64,000 bases of DNA from Spirochaetae bacterium HGW-Spirochaetae-2. GTDB lineage: Bacteria; Spirochaetota; Spirochaetia; Sphaerochaetales; Sphaerochaetaceae. Positions within the stretch are counted from its first letter, which is position 1. Each line of letters starts with the position of its first letter. Location: NCBI GenBank assembly GCA_002839355.1, contig PGXW01000025.1, positions 1 through 64,000 of the forward strand. Reading direction: 5' to 3'. Below, in pieces: positions 42,866 to 52,285 of this stretch. The notes beneath the pieces were generated by a model that saw only the letters and a list, made by a program, of their open reading frames with translations, searched no databases and had not been told where the DNA came from. The position numbers and the translations under genes are program-made.

Positions 42866-44506
42866 GTGGATTTATATCGTAAAAGAGGCTTTGGAACCTA
42901 TGGCCTCGAGATCCTACTGCTAGTCGTTACAGCGGTTGTCTACTCTTTTGCGTTTCCAGGGTTCTTGTCGAACAGGGGTTTTGGTGCGATTGCTTTTTTT
43001 GCACTGATTCCCCTGTTTGCTGTTATCCGGAACACAACGTGGAAGGCCATTCCTTTTTATGGCTTTTTGTTCGGGTTTGCGTTTTACACCTGTTTCAATT
43101 ATTGGCTCACCACTTTCCATCCACTTGCAATCCTGCTGGTCCCCATAATCAAAGGTGGGGAAATGGTAATGCTGTTTCCAGTCTTGAAAGCAGCCGACCG
43201 CTGGTTCAAACGCCACGGCTTCCTTGTCCAGTCCATTATCTGGGTAGCCTATGCGTATCTGAGCCAGTCATGGTTCGCCGGATACCCATATGGCACTATC
43301 GCTTATGCCGTGTACGAGTTCCTTCCGTTCGTCCAAATTGCCGAATTCTCCGGAATTTGGGGCGTAACATTTGTCATGGTACTTCCCCAAGCATTCTTGG
43401 GTCGGTATGTCGCCGATCAGTTTGGTGGAAAAAAAGAGCCGATCGTCGCATTCTTGCGATCCAATATCCCGACAGTCGTCGGCTATGCGGCTATTCTGGT
43501 TTTTGTCTTCACCTTCGGGTTCATCACCCTTTCGAAATGGGAGTCGGAGGAGCCCGAGTTGACTTGGCGTGTCGCCACCGTTCAGCATAGCGCCGATTCC
43601 TGGAAAGGTGGGTACGAGACCTACAAACGAAATTTCAACAACCTTAGGACCATGAGTCTGCAAGCCTTGCAGGGCAATCCCGACATGGTGCTATGGTCGG
43701 AGACTGCTTTTGTTCCATCGGTCTATTGGCATACTACCTACAAGACGGACGAAGCGACTGCCGCGTTGGTCGATGAGTTTGTGGCCTTTGGAAAATCCCT
43801 CCCGGTTCCATTGCTCACCGGGAATCCTGAGGGAGTCCTGGACGATGAACAATTGCCGCCATTGAATCCCGACGGTTCTTGGAACCGCAAGGATTACAAC
43901 ACCGTGATCATGTTCGAAAGCGGGGAGATAAAGAAGACCTACAGGAAGCAACATCTCGTGCCCTTCACCGAGCACTTCCCGTATGAAAAGGAAATGCCCT
44001 GGTTGTACAACCTGTTGTTGGCGAACGACTACAATTGGTGGGAAAAGGGCTACGATCCGGTGGTGTTCGAAACCGATGAAGGGGTGAAATTTTCAACCCC
44101 CATCTGTTTCGAGGATGTGTTTGGATACTTGACCGCCGGCTTCGTACGCAACGGGGCGGACGTTATCGTAAACATGACAAACGACAGTTGGTCCGGAGCC
44201 GTTTCCGCCGAAATGCAACATCTGGCCATGGCAATATTCCGTTCTGTCGAGACCAGGAAGTCCACCGTACGTGGGACCAACTCGGGGATGACTGCGGTGA
44301 TTCTTCCAACGGGTAAAATTGTCGATCCGATGGAGCCGTTCACCAGGGGCTGGCATATCTACGATGTTCCGGTCTTTACCGAGGGCAACGATACGTTCTA
44401 TACCAGACACGTCGATATTCTTGCGGAAATTGCAGTCTATGCCTCGATCGGACTGTTGGCTTTCGGTCTCATCTTGCGAATCACCCGATGGAAAAGGAAT
44501 CGATAA
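42866..44506 (+). CDS. lnt: Apolipoprotein N-acyltransferase
   Basis: Lnt, 546 residues, adds the third acyl chain to lipoproteins in the inner membrane. The N-terminal part has several hydrophobic helices (about 12-230). The nitrilase domain has the catalytic Glu279 (WSETAF), Lys361 (RKQHLVPFTEHFP) and Cys414 (TPICFEDV). A final helix lies near the C-terminus. Starts at GTG. Its presence supports a diderm envelope with lipoproteins. cinA follows at once. Confidence 0.92.
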   Translation: MDLYRKRGFGTYGLEILLLVVTAVVYSFAFPGFLSNRGFGAIAFFALIPLFAVIRNTTWKAIPFYGFLFGFAFYTCFNYWLTTFHPLAILLVPIIKGGEMVMLFPVLKAADRWFKRHGFLVQSIIWVAYAYLSQSWFAGYPYGTIAYAVYEFLPFVQIAEFSGIWGVTFVMVLPQAFLGRYVADQFGGKKEPIVAFLRSNIPTVVGYAAILVFVFTFGFITLSKWESEEPELTWRVATVQHSADSWKGGYETYKRNFNNLRTMSLQALQGNPDMVLWSETAFVPSVYWHTTYKTDEATAALVDEFVAFGKSLPVPLLTGNPEGVLDDEQLPPLNPDGSWNRKDYNTVIMFESGEIKKTYRKQHLVPFTEHFPYEKEMPWLYNLLLANDYNWWEKGYDPVVFETDEGVKFSTPICFEDVFGYLTAGFVRNGADVIVNMTNDSWSGAVSAEMQHLAMAIFRSVETRKSTVRGTNSGMTAVILPTGKIVDPMEPFTRGWHIYDVPVFTEGNDTFYTRHVDILAEIAVYASIGLLAFGLILRITRWKRNR

Positions 44507-44507
44507 C

Positions 44508-45749
44508 ATGGCCAATGGTTATGCGACTGTCTCACTATTCATAATTGGAACTGAAATTACACGTGGAATCATATCCGACAAGCACGGCCATCTCATGGCG
44601 AAGGAGCTGACTACCCTCGGGTATCATGTGAACCGGGTCATAATCGTACCCGACGACGGGTCCATCGGACCACTCTTGCGCGAATGTGTCAAGGAGACCG
44701 ATATCGTCATGCTCACCGGTGGACTTGGGCCGACCAGTGACGACATGACACGAAATGTAGTCGCCGAATTGGCCGGGGTCCCGTTGGTACAGGACGAGGC
44801 GGCATTTGCACATCTGTACTCGCGTATCGGAGAACGGATACATGGTGCGAACCAGCGCCAGGTATGCTTTCCCCAAGGGTTCAAGGTGATTGAGAACCCG
44901 AAGGGCACAGCACCCGGTTTCTCCGGTGAGATCCCAGTGGATGTCAATGGTTCGATCCATACCGTATTGTGTTACGCGATGCCGGGACCGCCTGTGGAAA
45001 TGCACGAGATGTTCTACAACCGGATCCTGCCCGAACTCTCCCAATTCGTAGGTCACGAGGGAGTGGGAAGGGATGAGTTCTCCTGTTTCCTTACCCCTGA
45101 ATCCAAACTGGAGGATATCTGTGGTGAATGTGCCTTGGACTCCATCCTTTGGGGAACCAGGGCGCAGGAACATCGCATCAGCCTCTATCTGAACGGAGGT
45201 TCGTCCGAGACAAGAAACGAGATGGCAAAACGGATAAGCGGACGTATCGGACAAGGGTTGCTGTTCGGCGGGGATGTGGAGACTGTGGACCTGCTGAGCC
45301 GGAATCTTGAGGAAAAGCACATGACCATGGCTACCGCAGAGTCTTGTACCGGCGGGTTGGTCAGCAAGCTGATGACCGACTGTGAAGGGAGTTCGGCTTG
45401 GTTTTGGGGTGGGGTTGTGTCGTATGCGAATGAAGCGAAGCAACATTTTCTCGATGTTTCACCAGGAACTTTGGAAGACCATGGGGCTGTAAGTGGAGAC
45501 ACCGTATTGGAAATGGCCGAGAACCTGTTGCAGCAATCGCAAGTCGATTTCACCCTCTCCGTTTCGGGAATTGCAGGTCCTTCGGGAGGAACCGAAGAGA
45601 AGCCGATTGGAACAGTTTGGCTTGGATTTGCATCGAAACGGTTTGCCCCGGTGGCGGTGCGTTTGAATTTTGCAGCTATATTACTCGGCTACTTTTATGT
45701 AAACGGGGCCGATTTGCTTGACATCGTGGACACCTGGCAATATATTTAG
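44508..45749 (+). CDS. cinA: CinA-family protein (NMN amidohydrolase / pyrophosphatase)
   Basis: CinA, 413 residues from ATG 44508. The N-terminal MoaB-like domain has FIIGTEITRGIISDKHG and LTGGLGPTSDD (ADP-ribose pyrophosphatase in relatives). The C-terminal deamidase domain has TAESCTGGLVSKLMT, VSGDTVLEMAEN and SVSGIAGPSGG, which act on nicotinamide mononucleotide. A longer frame reading back into lnt is rejected. The final 30 residues lack the usual R-rich helix and may be atypical. Confidence 0.9.
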   Translation: MANGYATVSLFIIGTEITRGIISDKHGHLMAKELTTLGYHVNRVIIVPDDGSIGPLLRECVKETDIVMLTGGLGPTSDDMTRNVVAELAGVPLVQDEAAFAHLYSRIGERIHGANQRQVCFPQGFKVIENPKGTAPGFSGEIPVDVNGSIHTVLCYAMPGPPVEMHEMFYNRILPELSQFVGHEGVGRDEFSCFLTPESKLEDICGECALDSILWGTRAQEHRISLYLNGGSSETRNEMAKRISGRIGQGLLFGGDVETVDLLSRNLEEKHMTMATAESCTGGLVSKLMTDCEGSSAWFWGGVVSYANEAKQHFLDVSPGTLEDHGAVSGDTVLEMAENLLQQSQVDFTLSVSGIAGPSGGTEEKPIGTVWLGFASKRFAPVAVRLNFAAILLGYFYVNGADLLDIVDTWQYI

Positions 45750-45872
45750 AGTATCCCGCGGGATTGCCTTTTACCTATCCATCAATAAAAAGAGTTCCTG
45801 CGAAATAATACAACAAGATACGTAATACATCAGGTTCGCATCCGTGTGGATTCGATTCTTTGGAGATTATCA

Positions 45873-47708
45873 ATGACATCAGAATATGAGAATGGTCCCG
45901 ATTTGTTCGGGACTGCAGAAGAACAGGGTTCGTCGAGTTCTGTTGCACAGAAGTCCTCGAGACGTGTGGTGAAACGTCGCCCTTCCGATCCTTCGGGACC
46001 GGTGGTGGTAAAGGTCAAACCGGCCGATTCATCGCCCGAAGCAACCGGCAATGCCGATTCTGTCGCGACAGGAACTCCTGGAGAGGCAAATCACAAGCCG
46101 GTATCGAAGAAGCGGGGCCGACCACCAAGAAAGCAGCAACCGGAAGCTGTTGTCGAGGAAAAGGCTGCTCCAGCTCAGGCTGCCCCTGAACGGCAGTCCG
46201 ACCAACCGGTTTCCATGCATCCGCAACAACAGGCCCAGCCTTTTCCCCAGAATCCATCACATCAAAATCCTGTCCAGCACCGCCCACAACAAAGCAGAAA
46301 CCACCAGCCGAACGGCAAGCAGAACAACAGACAGAAGCAAAACCATCAGAAGGGCAACTATCAGGTCCGCCAGAACAGCCGTTCCGGATCGCAAATCGAA
46401 GATATTCCAGTCGAGATTTATGTCGAGGACCCTAATGCCGCACGCATGATCGTGAACGACCTTACCAGCATGACCTTGCCCGCATTGCGCCAGCAGGCTG
46501 CCGATTTCAATATTTCCCAGGAAACGATACTCGACCTCAAACGACAGGACCTCATTGTTGAAATCCTGAAAGCCCACGCGCTCAAGGGCGGTGTGATCAT
46601 GGCATACGGAGCCTTGGAAGTCCTTCCGGACGGTTATGGGTTCCTTCGTTCACCACAGAACAACTATCTCAGTGGTCCCGAAGACATCTACGTGTCGATC
46701 TCGCAGATCAAGATGCTCAGTCTGAAGACCGGTGATACGGTGGAGGGGCAGATCAGGCCTCCACGGGATGCCGAACGCTACTTCGCCATGATCAAGGTGC
46801 AATCGATAAACCACGATCCCCCGGAAGTCGCACGTGCCCGAGCCGGCTTCGATTCGCTTACGCCGCTGTATCCGGACACCAGGTTGAACCTGGAGACGGT
46901 GGAGAGCGATATATCGACCAGGATCATCAACCTGTTCAGCCCGATCGGGAAGGGACAGAGAAGCCTGATTGTCGCTCCTCCCCGTGCTGGAAAGACGATA
47001 CTCATGCAGAAGATTGCGAATGCGATCTCCGAGAATCACCCGGAAGTCTACCTCATGGTCCTGCTTATAGATGAGCGGCCGGAGGAAGTTACGGACATGC
47101 GGCGGACGGTCAAGGGTGAAGTGATCGCCTCCACGTTCGATGAACAGGCGTCGAGGCATGTGTCGGTTGCCGAAATGGTGATCGAGAAAGCCAAACGGCT
47201 TGTGGAACACAAGCGGGATGTGGTAATTCTTCTCGACAATATCACCCGGCTTGCCCGCGCATACAACCAGACGGTTCCCGCATCGGGAAAAATCCTTTCC
47301 GGTGGTGTCGATTCGAATGCATTGCACAAGCCCAAGCGGTTCCTTGGCGCGGCGCGAAATATCGAGCATGGTGGCAGTCTCACCATTATCGCTTCGGCCT
47401 TGATTGAAACCGGCTCACGCATGGATGAAGTCATTTTCGAAGAGTTCAAAGGTACCGGAAACAATGAAATCGTCCTCGACCGGAGAATGGCGGAACGGCG
47501 GTTGTATCCGGCGATAAACATCAAGAAATCGGGAACCAGAAGGGAAGACCTGTTGCTGACCCAGGAAGAGGCCGCGAAGATATGGGCTCTTAGGAATGCG
47601 ATCAACCCGATGGAAGATATCGAGATGACCGAGCTCCTCATTGACAAAATGAAGAAAACAAAGAATAATGAAGCGTTTTTACGCTCCATGAATAGTGGAG
47701 TCATGTAA
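45873..47708 (+). CDS. rho: Transcription termination factor Rho with a long disordered N-terminus
   Basis: Rho, 611 residues versus 419 in E. coli. Residues 1-180 are low-complexity, with an AT-hook-like KKRGRPPRK and Gln/Asn/Pro-rich stretches ([20 protein letters not shown]). The Rho_N and RNA-binding domains follow ([35 protein letters not shown]). The ATPase has the P-loop [10 protein letters not shown] (about 368-377) and the [10 protein letters not shown] switch. ATG 45873 follows TTTGGAGA; an upstream GTG is rejected. rpmE follows. Confidence 0.96.
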   Translation: MTSEYENGPDLFGTAEEQGSSSSVAQKSSRRVVKRRPSDPSGPVVVKVKPADSSPEATGNADSVATGTPGEANHKPVSKKRGRPPRKQQPEAVVEEKAAPAQAAPERQSDQPVSMHPQQQAQPFPQNPSHQNPVQHRPQQSRNHQPNGKQNNRQKQNHQKGNYQVRQNSRSGSQIEDIPVEIYVEDPNAARMIVNDLTSMTLPALRQQAADFNISQETILDLKRQDLIVEILKAHALKGGVIMAYGALEVLPDGYGFLRSPQNNYLSGPEDIYVSISQIKMLSLKTGDTVEGQIRPPRDAERYFAMIKVQSINHDPPEVARARAGFDSLTPLYPDTRLNLETVESDISTRIINLFSPIGKGQRSLIVAPPRAGKTILMQKIANAISENHPEVYLMVLLIDERPEEVTDMRRTVKGEVIASTFDEQASRHVSVAEMVIEKAKRLVEHKRDVVILLDNITRLARAYNQTVPASGKILSGGVDSNALHKPKRFLGAARNIEHGGSLTIIASALIETGSRMDEVIFEEFKGTGNNEIVLDRRMAERRLYPAINIKKSGTRREDLLLTQEEAAKIWALRNAINPMEDIEMTELLIDKMKKTKNNEAFLRSMNSGVM

Positions 47709-47777
47709 TTGAAGTCGTCCTTCTGTCAAGGCTTGACCGTAGCAGAAGGTAGCAGTATAGACATTGGAGGAATAGAA

Positions 47778-47984
47778 ATGAAACAGGGAATCCACCCCAA
47801 GTATGAATTGACAAAAGTGACCTGCGCATGTGGGAACGTGTTCGAGACGAAATCCACTGTCAAGAACCTCGATATTGAAATTTGCAGTGCTTGCCACCCA
47901 TTCTTCACCGGTACCCAGAAGTTGGTCGATACCACCGGACGTGTTGAACGGTTCAAGAAAAAGTACGGTATTTCAGACAAATAA
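47778..47984 (+). CDS. rpmE: 50S ribosomal protein L31, zinc form
   Basis: L31, 68 residues from ATG 47778 with SD TTGGAGG. Zinc ligands are Cys16, Cys18, Cys36 and Cys39. The upstream in-frame extension from 47709 is rejected on SD and length. A strong terminator follows 26 bases downstream. Confidence 0.96.
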   Translation: MKQGIHPKYELTKVTCACGNVFETKSTVKNLDIEICSACHPFFTGTQKLVDTTGRVERFKKKYGISDK

Positions 47985-48010
47985 GCATAGATTGCTTAGC
48001 GTCGTACGGC

Positions 48011-48042
48011 AAACCGCTTCGTTCACCGAAGCGGTTTTTTAT
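48011..48042 (+). terminator. Intrinsic terminator after rpmE
   Basis: AAACCGCTTCG (48011-48021) and CGAAGCGGTTT (48027-48037) form an 11-bp stem with loop TTCAC, and T residues run to 48040. It is strong and unambiguous, and ends the rho-rpmE unit. Confidence 0.92.
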
Positions 48043-48070
48043 TGCAATCTTAAAGTTGATGGCCTAAGAT
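48042..48070 (+). promoter_or_regulatory. Promoter for the GHMP-kinase-like gene
   Basis: TTGCAA (48042-48047), 17 bp, TAAGAT (48065-48070), directly after the terminator. The transcript would start near 48077, leaving a leader of about 12 bases before the ATG, with SD AAAGGA (48079-48084). Confidence 0.5.
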
Positions 48071-48088
48071 TGAGACATAAAGGAACAT

Positions 48089-49249
48089 ATGAAACAGATA
48101 ACGGAACTCCATCAACTTGAACATGAGGAAAAGCCGAAGGTAGTGGTGACGGTTCCCGGTCTCTATACATTGCTGGGAGAATTCGCCGACTACTGCAAGG
48201 GTTATACGCTCTGTGGAGCAGCTCCTGTCTCGCTGGAGGTTGCCATCTCGGCACGTCAAGACCAGAGTGTACGTTTGTTCATGGCTCCCATGAAGGATCG
48301 AAAACGCTTCAATCTGCAAAATATCAAGTTCCGTCGTGAGGATCGTTGGGCCAATTTCATCAAGGGTGTGGTTTCCATACTCAATGCCCGCGGCTTCTCA
48401 ACCGGAGGGTTCAATATCACATTCTCGGGCGATTTGTTGGCCAAGGAAGGGGCCATGGTCAACTCGGCGATCGCCCTTGGTGTGACCATAGCCTTGCGCG
48501 AATTGTGTATTCCGGAATTGAAGATCGAGGATTGCGCCGCAATCGGTTATTCCGCGCTCTCCTCGTTTGCCGGCGAGAACTGCCGACTTGTCATGTTCCT
48601 TGCTATGATGCAAGTCCGTTCGGACTCCCTGCTCCTGTACGACGTACACCACCTCACCTACGAGAGGATTCCCTTTGATGTGGAAGACAAATCCATATTG
48701 ACGATGATAGTCGAAAGTCGTATTTCTCCCCACGCCCTTCGCGAGGAGCTGGTGATCAGACGGAAGGAGAGCAAACTTGCGTTTGAAAGGCTGCGAAGTG
48801 CCTTCCCCTCCGGCCTTTTGCGTGATGTCTCCGACCAGGAAGTCAAGGAATCGGTGGGCATGCTCTCTGAGGAAGAAAAGCGCATTTGCCTGTATGTGCT
48901 CTCAGAAAGTCGCTTGGCGAAGGAAGGAGCACGTCTGCTTGCACAAAAAGATATGGTGATGTATGGTAAGGTTCTAAGCAGGGTGCAAGCAGGATTGCGG
49001 GATGTTTTCGAAGTGACCTGTCCGGAAATCGACTGGTTGACGAAACGTGCCACCGAGATAAACGGCTGCCTTGGAGCAACCATGATCACCACTGGTTCAA
49101 GTGGCACGATACTGGTGTTGCTGTCCAACGAATCGCTTGCACAGTATACTGCTCGAATGGAGGAATACGAGCATATCTTTGGTTTTAGACCCACATGGAA
49201 TTCTTATGCTCCTGTTGGGGGACTCAAGATAGACTCTTACCGTGCATGA
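48089..49249 (+). CDS. Galactokinase-like GHMP-family protein, degenerate motifs
   Basis: A 386-residue protein with the galactokinase layout: PGLYTLLGEFADYCKGYTL near the N-terminus corresponds to the PGRxNLIGEHxDYxxG signature, then a GHMP domain and a C-terminal GHMP_C region (GCLGATMITTGSSGTILVLL). Key changes are GEH to GEF, and a GHMP loop reading LLAKEGAMVNSAIA instead of GLSSSA. Kinase activity on galactose is doubtful. The stop overlaps the surE start (ATGA), so the two are probably cotranslated. Confidence 0.72.
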   Translation: MKQITELHQLEHEEKPKVVVTVPGLYTLLGEFADYCKGYTLCGAAPVSLEVAISARQDQSVRLFMAPMKDRKRFNLQNIKFRREDRWANFIKGVVSILNARGFSTGGFNITFSGDLLAKEGAMVNSAIALGVTIALRELCIPELKIEDCAAIGYSALSSFAGENCRLVMFLAMMQVRSDSLLLYDVHHLTYERIPFDVEDKSILTMIVESRISPHALREELVIRRKESKLAFERLRSAFPSGLLRDVSDQEVKESVGMLSEEEKRICLYVLSESRLAKEGARLLAQKDMVMYGKVLSRVQAGLRDVFEVTCPEIDWLTKRATEINGCLGATMITTGSSGTILVLLSNESLAQYTARMEEYEHIFGFRPTWNSYAPVGGLKIDSYRA

Positions 49250-50088
49250 TCATACTATTGACCAATGACGATGGATACCAAGCTGAGGGAATCAGCGTGT
49301 TGGAGACTGTTCTCGCCGAAGCCGGACACGAGGTCTGGGTTTGTGCGCCCTCCGACCAACGGAGCGCCCAGTCGCATGCAATGACTCTGAAAGGCAAGGT
49401 CCGGTTCATCCGGTTCGACGCACGGCATTACCATTGTAGCGGCACTCCAGCCGATTGTATCCTGTATGGTCTCAACGGGGGCGCCATTCCAATCGCTCCC
49501 GATGTCGTTGTTTCCGGTATCAACCACGGATACAATGCAAGCACGGACATCCTCTATAGCGGAACTGTGGGAGCGGCTAGCGAAGCCGCCCTCCGGGGAA
49601 TCCCCGCTATCGCAATATCGGCAAGAAACGATCGGCAGACCGGGGAATTTCCCTTTATCGAAGCCGCGTCATTCCTTGCGGAACATCTCGAGGAATTTGT
49701 CCCGCTGTGTACACGGGATGTCATGTTGAATATCAATGTACCCCCTACAAGCACCGGCCAATGGCGGGTCGGAAAGATTGGACAACTGGAATATTTTGAT
49801 GTGGTCGAGCGCAGTTCGACTATGCGGGCGACTTCATACGACGCGTCTTCGACAAAAATCGGGTTGGCCTATGGCGATGCCGATACCGACGCGAATGGTG
49901 TCGGTATCGGTGAGGAAGTCACCTTGTCCTTGCGTGGGGAAGTACCCCCGGAGCTACGTCATCCGGATATGGAGACCGATTACCGCCTGTTGGGTGAGAA
50001 CTTCATTTCCGTAACGCCAATCCTCGTTCATCCTGTTGTGGACATGCCCACGGTGGCACGGCTCGAAAAATTGCAGGAAGGAGTCTGA
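49246..50088 (+). CDS. surE: 5'/3'-nucleotidase SurE
   Basis: SurE, 280 residues from ATG 49246 (MIILLTNDDGY). The divalent-metal site uses Asp8 and Asp9, with SDQRSAQSHAMT and SGINHGYN further on. SurE dephosphorylates nucleoside monophosphates, often in stress or stationary phase. The ATG lies in the stop of the preceding gene. A longer in-frame start in that gene is rejected. Confidence 0.93.
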   Translation: MIILLTNDDGYQAEGISVLETVLAEAGHEVWVCAPSDQRSAQSHAMTLKGKVRFIRFDARHYHCSGTPADCILYGLNGGAIPIAPDVVVSGINHGYNASTDILYSGTVGAASEAALRGIPAIAISARNDRQTGEFPFIEAASFLAEHLEEFVPLCTRDVMLNINVPPTSTGQWRVGKIGQLEYFDVVERSSTMRATSYDASSTKIGLAYGDADTDANGVGIGEEVTLSLRGEVPPELRHPDMETDYRLLGENFISVTPILVHPVVDMPTVARLEKLQEGV

Positions 50089-50092
50089 GCCG

Positions 50093-50455
50093 ATGAGACA
50101 AGCATCTCCCGCATGGGAAGAAAAGTGTTCTCGTTGTGGACTCTGCTGCCATGAAAAGGTCATCGTAGGACGTGAAGTAGTCTACGATCTCGATGCCCAT
50201 TGTGAACATTACGACCCCAAGACCCATCAATGCAGGATCTATCTGGAACGTCTTGAAATCGAGGCCAGATGCAGAAGGGTTTCCCGGTTCTCGGCAATGT
50301 TCGCATCGTACCTCCCGGAAACCTGCGCCTATGTGCAATGGGCACGTTCCAAACATATCAGGTTCGCGATACGACGCCATATACGGTTTGCCCGCGGCAA
50401 TTGTGGCGATTCCAGTGACGAAGATCCCATTTCCTCCCTCTGTCCGGCAAAGTGA
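50093..50455 (+). CDS. YkgJ-family cysteine-cluster protein
   Basis: A 120-residue protein with CSRCGLCC near the N-terminus (Cys12, 15, 18 and 19) and further Cys37 and Cys47, typical of the zinc- or iron-chelate-binding YkgJ/UPF0153 family. The function is unknown. It lies 4 bases after surE and 49 bases before nifS. The arrangement suggests, but does not prove, a link to Fe-S assembly. Confidence 0.8.
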   Translation: MRQASPAWEEKCSRCGLCCHEKVIVGREVVYDLDAHCEHYDPKTHQCRIYLERLEIEARCRRVSRFSAMFASYLPETCAYVQWARSKHIRFAIRRHIRFARGNCGDSSDEDPISSLCPAK

Positions 50456-50465
50456 CTTGACCCCT

Positions 50466-50480
50466 TGGGTCTGGGACCCA
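50466..50480 (+). promoter_or_regulatory. Perfect short hairpin before nifS
   Basis: TGGGTC (50466-50471), loop TGG, GACCCA (50475-50480), followed by TATGTTTTC. It could be an operator or a weak terminator/processing stem between the Cys-cluster gene and nifS. It does not resemble the IscR motifs I know. Confidence 0.35.
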
Positions 50481-50504
50481 TATGTTTTCTATGAGGGAAT
50501 GAAC

Positions 50505-51659
50505 ATGAGAAGAGTATATTTGGATAACAACGCAACAACACAGATGGCACCTGAAGTCATCGAAGCGATACAGGAAAGTTTCCAATTCTATGGCAATGCC
50601 TCGAGCATGCATGAATTCGGACGGGAAGCAATTTCTGGAATAGAAGCCGCGCGTTCGAGTGTGGCTGCCATGATCGGGGCCACACCCGGAGAGATCATCT
50701 TCACCAGCGGTGGTTCGGAGTCGGACAACTCCGTCTTTGCCCAAGCCCGGGATATGATAGATGCGGGCTCGAAGCGAAACAGGATCGTCACTTCTACCAT
50801 CGAGCATCCGGCCATAATCGAGACGTGCCGATACCTGGTCAAGAACGGATACCACGTCGATTACGCGACAGTCGACTCCACAGGCAAGATCGACCGGGCA
50901 GCCTACGAACGATTGCTGGGTGACGATGTGCTGCTGGTCTCCATCATGGCTGGGAACAACGAGACAGGAACTATACAGGATATCGCCGAACTGAGCCGGC
51001 TGGCACACGCCCACGGGGCTCTGGTGCACACCGATGCCGTTCAGGCAATCGGTAAGATGGATGTCGATGTCAATTCCTGGAATGTAGACTACCTGAGCAT
51101 TTCCGGCCATAAGTTCTATGGCCCCAAAGGCGTCGGAGCCCTCTACGTGCGCAAAGGCGCCCCTTTCGATGCCTTCGTGAAAGGTGGACACCAGGAGGAC
51201 GGCAAACGGGCCGGTACGTACAACAATCCGGCGATAATCGGCATGGGTAGGGCTGCGCAGTTGATCATGGACACGAGCCGGGAAGAGCGGGAAACCTTGT
51301 GGAAGCTCAGGGAAAAACTCCGTACCGGACTCCAGGAATCGATTCCGGATGTCGTGGTGAACGGGCATCCCACCGAATGTCTTCCCGGAACGCTCAACGT
51401 CTCCTTTGCCGGAGCGGAGGGTGAGTCTATCCTGTTGATGCTGGATTTTGAAGGGATTGCCGTATCGACAGGCTCGGCTTGTGCGACCGGTTCGCTGGAG
51501 CCTTCGTATGTGTTGCTTGCAGCCGGTCTGGACGTCGAACTTGCCCACGGATCGATCAGGTTTAGCCTGGGACGATACAATACGGAAGCCGATATCGAAT
51601 ATGTTTTGGAAAAGATGCCGTCGATAATCAAGCGGCTAAGGGAGATTTCAACAAGATGA
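50505..51659 (+). CDS. nifS: Cysteine desulfurase (NifS/IscS family)
   Basis: A 384-residue PLP enzyme that takes sulfur from cysteine for Fe-S clusters. PLP-binding Lys203 is in SGHKFYGPKG and the active Cys326 is in STGSACATGS. The His-containing GNNETG loop is present. ATG 50505 fits the SD GAGGGA, while ATG 50499 lies too close. A longer frame to 50193 is rejected. The gene overlaps nifU (ATGA), so it probably feeds the scaffold directly. Confidence 0.95.
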   Translation: MRRVYLDNNATTQMAPEVIEAIQESFQFYGNASSMHEFGREAISGIEAARSSVAAMIGATPGEIIFTSGGSESDNSVFAQARDMIDAGSKRNRIVTSTIEHPAIIETCRYLVKNGYHVDYATVDSTGKIDRAAYERLLGDDVLLVSIMAGNNETGTIQDIAELSRLAHAHGALVHTDAVQAIGKMDVDVNSWNVDYLSISGHKFYGPKGVGALYVRKGAPFDAFVKGGHQEDGKRAGTYNNPAIIGMGRAAQLIMDTSREERETLWKLREKLRTGLQESIPDVVVNGHPTECLPGTLNVSFAGAEGESILLMLDFEGIAVSTGSACATGSLEPSYVLLAAGLDVELAHGSIRFSLGRYNTEADIEYVLEKMPSIIKRLREISTR

Positions 51660-52261
51660 GTAACAATACATCTGTTTGGGTATATACGGATACGGTCAAG
51701 GAACACTTCATGCATCCCAAGAACGTGTGGGAAGACGACTCGTACATTGCCGATGGCGAAGGTCTAGTCGGTTCAATGGCATGTGGCGACCAGATGAAGG
51801 TTGGCATCCAAGTCAAGGACGATAGGATAGTCGACCTGAAGTGGCAGACGTACGGGTGTGCGAGTGCGATCGCCAGCACTTCGATGATGTCTGAAATTGC
51901 GATCGGCATGACACTCGAGGAAGCCTACCAGTTGACGCCTTCCATGATAACCGAAAGGCTGGGAGGCTTGCCCCAGCACAAGTTCCACTGTTCCGTACTC
52001 GGAGACAAGGCGTTGCGGGCGTCGATCGACGACTACCTTGAGAAGAATGGCCGGGAGAATCCGTATAAGAAGCGGGTAGCGAAAATCATTTGCGAATGCA
52101 AGAACGTGACCGACCAGCGCATAGAGGAATTGGTGAAGACCAAGGAAGCCACCACCTTGGAGCAATTGCGTGACATCACCGGCTTCGGTACGGTTTGCGG
52201 CAAGTGCCAATTCAAGGTGCAGCAGCTGTTCGACGAGTACAAGCATATCTACAACGTATAG
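51656..52261 (+). CDS. nifU: NifU-like Fe-S scaffold with C-terminal [2Fe-2S] domain
   Basis: A 201-residue protein. The IscU/NifU_N scaffold has Cys43 and Asp45 (ACGDQM), Cys68 (YGCASA) and Cys112 (KFHCSV). The C-terminal half is a Bfd-like domain with Cys146, Cys148, Cys181 and Cys184 (CECKN...CGKC), as in the middle of nitrogenase NifU. The third NifU domain is absent. It works with NifS from the overlapping gene. Confidence 0.95.
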   Translation: MSNNTSVWVYTDTVKEHFMHPKNVWEDDSYIADGEGLVGSMACGDQMKVGIQVKDDRIVDLKWQTYGCASAIASTSMMSEIAIGMTLEEAYQLTPSMITERLGGLPQHKFHCSVLGDKALRASIDDYLEKNGRENPYKKRVAKIICECKNVTDQRIEELVKTKEATTLEQLRDITGFGTVCGKCQFKVQQLFDEYKHIYNV

Positions 52262-52285
52262 GATCCGACAGTTCCGATAGTATCG

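Noticed and set aside
50193-50504. Extended start for the cysteine desulfurase.
   Set aside because: It would overlap the Cys-cluster gene in another frame and has no family similarity.
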